Shown here piece after piece: positions 59,902-64,000 of a stretch of 64,000 nt of DNA. Within the stretch, counting starts at the first letter, position 1. Each line of letters begins with the position of its first letter. The position numbers and the translations under genes were made by a program. The notes below the pieces were generated by a model that worked only from the letters and a program-made list of their open reading frames with translations, searched no databases and was not told the DNA's origin. This DNA is from an uncultured Pelagibacteraceae bacterium (lineage in GTDB: Bacteria; Pseudomonadota; Alphaproteobacteria; Pelagibacterales; Pelagibacteraceae), in NCBI GenBank assembly GCA_902612325.1, contig CACMDB010000002.1, forward strand, positions 88,001-152,000, in the 5' to 3' direction.

Positions 59902-60299
59902 TGAATAAATATTTAGCAAAAATCATAGCAAATGATCAAGAAGGATTACAAATGATTTCTGCTTGTATCTCTGGTTCAAAAACAAAAGTAGATAATATTA
60001 AATATCTTTCATCTAGCAAAGTTTTTTTGGTATCAGTTGAAAGGACTAAAATTGAATCTGATCAAATAAATAAGAAAATTAATAGTATATGTAGGTTTGA
60101 TTTTGTGGATCGAGTTAAAGCTAAAAATATTGACCAGTCAAATTCAGAAAAAACTTTAGAATTAATTGGTATCGATTATTTGAAAAATAAAGAAGACTAT
60201 GAAATAAATCTAATTTTTAATAATAATAGCCACATTGTTTTGACTACAGAAACAATTGAAGTAAGATTAGAAGATCAAAATGAGATTAAATCAAGATGA
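59901..60299 (+). CDS. DUF2948-family protein
   Basis: 132 residues starting at a GTG that overlaps the murA stop (TAGTG). The features I recognise are an early DQEGLQMISACISGSKTKV segment, a central CRFDFVDRVKAKNI block near residues 66-79, and a final hydrophobic strand HIVLTTETIEVRLED. This matches the alphaproteobacterial DUF2948 family, usually found between murA and hisD as here. Its function is not known. It overlaps hisD by 4 bp. Confidence 0.8.
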   Translation: MNKYLAKIIANDQEGLQMISACISGSKTKVDNIKYLSSSKVFLVSVERTKIESDQINKKINSICRFDFVDRVKAKNIDQSNSEKTLELIGIDYLKNKEDYEINLIFNNNSHIVLTTETIEVRLEDQNEIKSR

Positions 60300-61579
60300 T
60301 AACATTAAATATTAAACAGAGAAACTTTGATAAATTGTTAGATAATTTCCTTTCAAAGAGAAGAAAAAAACTTCAGTCAAGCTCTATCTCTGTTTCTAGG
60401 ATTATTAATGATGTAAAGAAAAATGGCGATAAAGCTGTGCTTAAATATGAGCGAAAATTTAACAAAAATAATATTATTACACCATCGTCTAAACAAATTA
60501 ACTATTCAATTAGATCTTTAGATAAAAAAGTTAAAAAAACAATTGATGAAGCCTATGAAAGGATTCATAAATTTCACTCACTGCAAAAGTTTAAAAATAT
60601 TTCATATAAAGATAAATATAATAACAAAGTTAATTATAAGTATTTACCATTAGAATCAGTTGGAATATATGTACCTGGTTCTACAGCCTCTTATCCTTCT
60701 AGTGTTCTAATGTCTGCTATTCCGGCGATTGTGGCTAAAGTAAAAAGAATTGTAATGATTAATCCTGGATATAAGGGAATTCAAAATCCTGCTGTACTAT
60801 ATGCGGCTAGACGATGTGGTATTAGAGAGATCTATTCTATCGGTGGCCCGTCTGCTATAGCGGCTGTAGCTTATGGAACTAAAAGTATTAAACCTGTAAA
60901 TAAAGTTGTAGGTCCGGGTAATTCCTATGTTGCTGCAGCAAAAAAAGAGGTATTTGGAGATATTGGAATTGATGCAATGACTGGTCCCTCAGAAATCCTA
61001 GTAGTTGCCGATAAATCATCAAATCCTGAATGGATCGCAAGTGACTTGATAGGTCAAGCAGAGCACGATCCACTCGCTCAATGTATTTTAATTTCAAAAG
61101 ACCAAAAAATTTTAGAGCTAACAAAAAAAGAGATTTTTAAACAATTAAAGGAAATACCAAGATCTTCAATTGCACAAAAAAGTTTAATGACAAACGGAAT
61201 ACTCATGTATGTTAACTCTGATACAAAAATCATAGAAATTTCAAATAAAATTAGTCCTGAACACTTAGAGGTACATGTCAAAAATTATAAATCTTATATT
61301 CCAAAAATAAAGAATGCTGGTTCAGTATGCTATGGTACTTATGCTGTAATGGCTTGTACTGATTATGGTTTACCAGGCACAAATCATATTTTACCAGTTA
61401 ACGGTAGTGCTAAATACTCAAGTGGTTTAGGTGTTTCTGAGTTCATTAAAAAAATATCATTTATAAACTTAAGTAAAAAAGGTATTGAAACTATTGGTCC
61501 ATCAATTATAAACTTCGCTAATTTTGAAGGATTACAAGCACATGCTAAATCCGTAGAAAAAAGAATAAGGAGAAAATAA
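60296..61579 (+). CDS. hisD: Histidinol dehydrogenase
   Basis: 427 residues. The NAD-binding region includes [20 protein letters not shown] near residues 123-142, and the active-site block [14 protein letters not shown] near 256-269 holds the metal ligand His. Later HLEVHVKN and [11 protein letters not shown] are family signatures. It performs the last two oxidations of histidine synthesis. The start overlaps DUF2948 (ATGA); infA follows after 2 bp. Confidence 0.95.
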   Translation: MITLNIKQRNFDKLLDNFLSKRRKKLQSSSISVSRIINDVKKNGDKAVLKYERKFNKNNIITPSSKQINYSIRSLDKKVKKTIDEAYERIHKFHSLQKFKNISYKDKYNNKVNYKYLPLESVGIYVPGSTASYPSSVLMSAIPAIVAKVKRIVMINPGYKGIQNPAVLYAARRCGIREIYSIGGPSAIAAVAYGTKSIKPVNKVVGPGNSYVAAAKKEVFGDIGIDAMTGPSEILVVADKSSNPEWIASDLIGQAEHDPLAQCILISKDQKILELTKKEIFKQLKEIPRSSIAQKSLMTNGILMYVNSDTKIIEISNKISPEHLEVHVKNYKSYIPKIKNAGSVCYGTYAVMACTDYGLPGTNHILPVNGSAKYSSGLGVSEFIKKISFINLSKKGIETIGPSIINFANFEGLQAHAKSVEKRIRRK

Positions 61580-61581
61580 AA

Positions 61582-61797
61582 TTGTCTAAACAAGATCTGC
61601 TCGAATTTAAGGGAAAAGTTATAGATCTTTTGCCGAACGCAATGTTTAGGGTACAATTAGAGAATGGTCATTTAGTGACCGCCCATACGGCGGGAAAGTT
61701 ACGGAAAAATAGAATACGCGTTCTTCAAGGCGATGCGGTAACTGTCGAAATGACACCTTATGATCTTACTAAAGGGAGAATTATCTTTAGGGGATAA
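61582..61797 (+). CDS. infA: Translation initiation factor IF-1
   Basis: 71 residues from a TTG start. The S1-like OB fold is complete ([50 protein letters not shown]). The TTG start is chosen because the sequence then begins (M)[10 protein letters not shown] as in relatives, and because it lies 2 bp after hisD with AAGGAG-like sequence (AATAAGGAGAAA) upstream. IF-1 occupies the ribosomal A site during initiation. tRNA-Phe follows within 6 bp. Confidence 0.96.
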   Translation: MSKQDLLEFKGKVIDLLPNAMFRVQLENGHLVTAHTAGKLRKNRIRVLQGDAVTVEMTPYDLTKGRIIFRG

Positions 61798-61803
61798 TAT
61801 TAT

Positions 61804-61878
61804 GCTTCGGTAGCTCAGGAGTAGAGCAGAGCCCTGAAAAGGCTTGTGTCGGAGGTGCGAATCCTTCCCGAAGCACCA
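61804..61878 (+). tRNA. tRNA-Phe (anticodon GAA) with an unusual elbow
   Basis: The acceptor GCTTCGG (61804-61810) pairs with CCGAAGC (61868-61874), followed by discriminator A and encoded CCA. The anticodon loop CTGAAAA gives GAA. The D-arm GCTC/GAGC encloses the 7-nt loop AGGAGTA, which reads A18-G19 instead of G18-G19. The T-loop is TGCGAAT, with G at position 55 in place of the nearly universal U (pseudouridine). Thus both partners of the 18-55 tertiary pair are changed, while G19-C56 is kept. Confidence 0.88.
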
Positions 61879-61887
61879 CAAACATTA

Positions 61888-61917
61888 TTGCAACTTGCAT
61901 TTCTAAATTTTTATTAT
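61888..61917 (+). promoter_or_regulatory. Probable cold-shock gene promoter
   Basis: TTGCAA (61888-61893) is followed after 18 bp by TATTAT (61912-61917, 5/6 match). It sits in the 79-bp gap between tRNA-Phe and the csp start, leaving a short 5' UTR of about 35 nt with GAGGA as ribosome binding site. Confidence 0.55.
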
Positions 61918-61957
61918 TAAGCTTGTTAATTAAAGTAATAAATATGAGGAAACCAAA

Positions 61958-62169
61958 ATGACTATATTACGTGGGACCGTCAAGTGGTTCAATGGAAAAA
62001 AGGATTTGGGTTCATTGAACGAGAGGACAAAGAGAAAGACGCGTTTGTACACGCTTCGGCCGTCAAAGCGGCCGGAATGAGGTACTTGAACGAGGGCGAT
62101 AAAATTGAGTTTACTCTGGAAGATGGACCCAAAGGACCAGCAGCAGTTAACTTAAAAAAAGTTGATTAG
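61958..62169 (+). pseudogene. csp: Cold-shock protein (CspA family) interrupted by a -1 frameshift
   Basis: Translation from ATG 61958 gives MTILRGTVKWFNGKK and then leaves the family; the correct continuation (GFGFIEREDKEKDAFVH ... NLKKVD) is in the -1 frame up to 62169. The shift is at a run of six A that in frame reads A_AAA_AAG (61995-62001), the canonical bacterial -1 slippery heptamer. A -1 slip, or one extra A, restores a normal ~70-residue cold-shock protein with intact RNP1/RNP2 motifs. Without slippage the product is 40 residues, ending at 62080. The gene is richer in G/C than its neighbours. It could be a sequencing error, a recent mutation, or recoding. Confidence 0.8.
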
Positions 62170-62184
62170 CTGTTTTAAAAATTT

Positions 62185-62226
62185 AAAGGACGTTTTATCT
62201 AAGAAAAAGATGAACGTCCTTTTTTA
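62185..62226 (+). terminator. Rho-independent terminator after the cold-shock gene
   Basis: AAAGGACGTT (62185-62194) pairs perfectly with AACGTCCTTT (62213-62222) over 10 bp, followed by a T-rich tail. It isolates the csp transcript from the hisS leader. Confidence 0.88.
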
Positions 62227-62269
62227 TTTATAGGTTGCAAAATTAATAAATTTGTCTAAAAAGCTGATC

Positions 62270-62371
62270 ATGGATAAAAATGAAAATAAATTAAATGCAT
62301 TTAAAAGTACTCAAAGAATAACTCTTAGAGGAACTAATAAAGGTGCGCATAATCATTTCCATGCTAGCTAA
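62270..62371 (+). CDS. Putative 33-residue leader peptide with His-rich end
   Basis: The ORF starts MDKNENKLNAFKSTQRITLRG in two parts and ends with G-A-H-N-H-F-H-A-S, so three of the last seven codons are His. It lies alone between the csp terminator and the hisS leader. No good ribosome binding site is visible. Its stop codon forms the loop of the hairpin GCTAGC-TAA-GCTAGC. A His-codon leader upstream of hisS would fit a translation-sensing role, but three His codons in 33 is suggestive only. Confidence 0.4.
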   Translation: MDKNENKLNAFKSTQRITLRGTNKGAHNHFHAS

Positions 62372-62389
62372 GCTAGCAAATAATCATTT
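62349..62389 (+). repeat. Direct repeat flanking a perfect hairpin
   Basis: ATAATCATTT occurs at 62349-62358 and again at 62380-62389. Between the copies is GCTAGC-TAA-GCTAGC (62363-62377), a 6-bp perfect inverted repeat with a 3-nt loop that overlaps the stop of the 33-residue ORF. Its role is unknown; it lacks the U-run of a terminator. Confidence 0.6.
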
Positions 62390-62415
62390 AAAAATTTTAA
62401 TTTAATATTAATTAG

Positions 62416-62421
62416 TATAAA
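62416..62421 (+). promoter_or_regulatory. Likely -10 element for the hisS leader
   Basis: TATAAA within GTATAAAATAAG is the best -10 box in the gap. No matching -35 box is seen at 17 bp. A start near 62430 would place the whole tRNA-like leader in the hisS transcript. Confidence 0.4.
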
Positions 62422-62451
62422 ATAAGTAACATAGTTATTATTAATTATGCA

Positions 62452-62553
62452 AACGTTATGATGGCCACTTAGTTTAAAATTAAAACGTCGGTTTGTGGTA
62501 CCGAAGTCCATGGAGAGTTACCATGAGTGGCTGCCAACGTCATGAACAACGTT
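62452..62553 (+). ncRNA. tRNA-His-like cloverleaf in the hisS 5' leader
   Basis: From 62463 to 62536 the sequence folds as a full cloverleaf. The acceptor is GGCCACT (62463-62469) with AGTGGCT (62526-62532), six pairs plus one G-U. TA follows at positions 8-9. The D-arm is GTTT/AAAC with a 7-nt loop. The anticodon arm is TCGGT/ACCGA with loop TTGTGGT, giving anticodon GTG (His). A 4-nt variable loop follows, then the T-arm CATGG/CCATG with a 7-nt loop, discriminator G and CCA (62534-62536). The D-loop AAAATTA lacks GG and the T-loop AGAGTTA lacks TTC, so it is not a normal tRNA. Outer pairings AACGTT/AACGTT and ATGA/TCAT enclose it. It lies 47 nt before hisS, so mimicry of tRNA-His for autoregulation is the leading reading; a highly diverged real tRNA-His is the alternative. 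Confidence 0.72.
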
Positions 62554-62583
62554 ATTGGATAAAGTACGAAGTGAAAGTACAAT

Positions 62584-63987
62584 ATGAGTAAAAAATTATT
62601 AGAGCCTGGTTTACCTCGAGGATTTGAAGATTCTTTTGGAAAATCGTTAATCATTGAAAAGAAGATAAAAGAAATTATTGAAAAAAATTTCTTAAGGTAT
62701 GGCTATACTGAAATAAAAACTAGCCCAATGGAATTCTCTGAAAATATTGGAGGTTTCTTAACTGACGATTTAAATGATTTTTCTAAAGATATTTTTACAT
62801 TTGATGACAAAGATAGAAAAATTAGTTTACGTTTTGATCTTTCTGCACCACTAGCTCGTATAGTATCTGAAAAATATTTAGAATTTGCATTTCCATTTAG
62901 AAGATTTCAGATTGCTGAAGTATTTAGAAATGAAACTAGTAAGACTGGAAGGGGGAGATACAGAAGTTTTGTACAAGGTGATTTTGATCAAATTTTTTAC
63001 GGAAAAGTACCTCCACAAGCCAATGCAGAAATAATTCAAATTATTAGAGATACAATGTTTGATCTTAAATTTAAAAAAGATCAATTTAAAATAAATATTT
63101 TTAATAGAAAAATTATTGAGGGATTGCTAAATGAACTTAAAATTGAAAATGAAAGTCAAAGATTTAAAGTTCTAAGAGGAATAGATAAGTTTGATAGAAT
63201 CGATGAAAATTTTGTAGATTTATTAAAAAAAGAAAGAGTAGATCCAGTCTCTGGTGATAAAATAAGTGGAGCCAATTTAAGTGATGATCAAGTATCTGCC
63301 ATAATAGATTTTTTGAAATTAAAAGATTTAAAGAATTTGAAATCAGTATGTAAAAATGAACTTCAAAAAGAGGGCATCAAAGAACTTGAGGAAATCTTAG
63401 AAATATTAAGTTATAACGAATACTTAGATCAAGTTCAGATCGACCCGAGTCGTGTTAGGGGTTTAAATTATTATGATTCTGTAGTTTTTGAGACAACAAT
63501 AAACTTTAAAGTCAAAAATAAACAAAATAAGCTTGTAGAATTGGGTAGCGTGGCGTCCGGAGGTTCATATGCTAAGTTATGTTCAAGATTTAAAGGAGGA
63601 GCAAATTTTGAAGGTTCAGGTTGTTCGTTTGGCATAAGTAGGATTGCTTATCTTTCTTTACAATTAGATCAATTAGAAATTAAGCAAGAACTTCCAGTTA
63701 TTCTCTGCCCCATGAAAAATGAGTATCTAAATTATGCAAATGAAATTGCAAATATCTTACGTAAAAATAATATAAATACCGAAATTTATTCTGATCCAAA
63801 TAAAAATTTGGGAAAACAACTTACTTTTGCCAATAAAAAAGGAAATCCAGTGGCATGTATTATTGGAGATAATGAATTTAAAGATAAAACAATTACTTTA
63901 AAAAATTTGATGGCGAAAAAAGGTGAAGATAACCAAAATACAATTCCAAAAGAAAAATTAGTAAATGAAGTTAAAAAATTCCTTTGA
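62584..63987 (+). CDS. hisS: Histidyl-tRNA synthetase
   Basis: 467 residues. It starts MSKKLLEPGLPRGFEDSF (the PRG-x-x-D motif of HisRS). Class II motif 2 is FRNETSKTGRGRYRSFVQGDFD near residues 119-140 (in two parts), and the His-specific block is RVRGLNYYDSVVFE near 291-304. Motif 3 is SGCSFGISRIAYLSL. The C-terminal ~95 residues are the anticodon-binding domain (PVILCPMKNEYLNYANEI). It charges tRNA-His. The GTAC-9 nt-GTAC mini-hairpin just before the ATG, and no clear Shine-Dalgarno, suggest initiation is sensitive to leader structure. The last 13 bp of the window after the stop contain nothing identifiable. Confidence 0.96.
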   Translation: MSKKLLEPGLPRGFEDSFGKSLIIEKKIKEIIEKNFLRYGYTEIKTSPMEFSENIGGFLTDDLNDFSKDIFTFDDKDRKISLRFDLSAPLARIVSEKYLEFAFPFRRFQIAEVFRNETSKTGRGRYRSFVQGDFDQIFYGKVPPQANAEIIQIIRDTMFDLKFKKDQFKINIFNRKIIEGLLNELKIENESQRFKVLRGIDKFDRIDENFVDLLKKERVDPVSGDKISGANLSDDQVSAIIDFLKLKDLKNLKSVCKNELQKEGIKELEEILEILSYNEYLDQVQIDPSRVRGLNYYDSVVFETTINFKVKNKQNKLVELGSVASGGSYAKLCSRFKGGANFEGSGCSFGISRIAYLSLQLDQLEIKQELPVILCPMKNEYLNYANEIANILRKNNINTEIYSDPNKNLGKQLTFANKKGNPVACIIGDNEFKDKTITLKNLMAKKGEDNQNTIPKEKLVNEVKKFL

Positions 63988-64000
63988 TAAAATTCTTAGA

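Noticed and set aside
61984..62169. A GTG-initiated short cold-shock ORF (MVQWKKGFGF...)
   Set aside because: It lacks the conserved first strand (GTVKWFN), which is present just upstream in another frame; the frameshift reading explains both pieces.
62463..62536. Calling the hisS leader element an ordinary tRNA-His gene
   Set aside because: The D-loop lacks GG, the T-loop lacks TTC, and position 72/73 is U/G rather than a normal tRNA-His end; kept as a tRNA-like ncRNA instead.
62523..62591. A 22-codon ORF (MSGCQRHEQRYW...) from within the tRNA-like T-arm into the hisS start
   Set aside because: No ribosome binding site, only one His codon, and its sequence is explained by the structured leader; it remains a weak possibility as a coupling ORF.

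Overview
The window is about 64 kb of very AT-rich, tightly packed bacterial DNA with mostly 0-30 bp gaps and many 1-8 bp start/stop overlaps. Gene content points to an alphaproteobacterium of the SAR11 (Pelagibacterales) type: CarD, a SUV3-like helicase, RegB, CobS/CobT beside a J-domain protein and BolA, a DUF2948 protein between murA and hisD, dapD/dapE/argB next to the rpmH-rnpA-yidD-yidC block, and strong codon bias to A/T. The genus is an inference from style and gene order; no rRNA is present to confirm it. There are no phage genes, insertion sequences or CRISPR arrays.

Layout. 1-8.4 kb: coq7-dsbB-yqaA (minus), tRNA-Leu, an acyl-CoA synthetase, a stand-alone gene for a 25-residue Lys/Arg/Ala peptide with its own promoter, palindrome and terminator, then carD-fdxA-terB-like-helicase (minus), a thioesterase, a tiny membrane peptide and tRNA-Arg. 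8.5-22.7 kb: thiolase, a pyruvate dehydrogenase E1 carrying an extra N-terminal lipoyl domain, its E2, a DMT transporter, uppP, and the glutamate synthase pair gltD-gltB. 22.8-32.3 kb: a glycosyltransferase followed by the translation cluster thrS-infC-rpmI-rplT-pheS-pheT-lepA. 32.3-36.5 kb: a cell-surface glycan island (two glycosyltransferases, two methyltransferases, one sugar epimerase) ending at tRNA-Ser. 36.7-45.2 kb: gyrB-regB, cobT-cobS-dnaJ-like (minus), bolA, and aroB-aroK. 45.2-49.4 kb: a small membrane protein and a secreted protein of unknown role, then def-fmt-truA. 49.4-56.8 kb (minus): rpmH-rnpA-yidD-yidC-argB-HAD-dapD-dapE, then a histone-deacetylase-like enzyme and a SET protein. 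56.9-64 kb: a TVP38 membrane protein, tRNA-Thr, two small basic proteins, dcd-murA-DUF2948-hisD-infA, tRNA-Phe, a cold-shock gene interrupted by a -1 frameshift, a structured leader and hisS.

Most notable. The hisS leader folds as a complete tRNA cloverleaf (7+4+5+5 bp arms, a 7-nt anticodon loop with GTG = His, and a CCA) but lacks the conserved D-loop GG and T-loop TTC motifs. It therefore looks like a tRNA-His mimic placed in front of histidyl-tRNA synthetase, preceded by a mini-ORF with three His codons near its end. Other points of interest are the csp frameshift exactly on an A_AAA_AAG slippery heptamer, a tRNA-Phe whose 18/55 tertiary pair appears changed on both sides, the lipoyl-E1 fusion sharing a 32-bp identical DNA segment with the E2 lipoyl domain, the Lys/Arg/Ala peptide gene next to a Lys-tailed CarD, and a SET/HDAC-like gene pair.

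The genes are mostly housekeeping: translation, cell envelope, Lys/Arg/His/shikimate biosynthesis, pyruvate oxidation and nitrogen assimilation. The only clearly accessory stretch is the glycan island.
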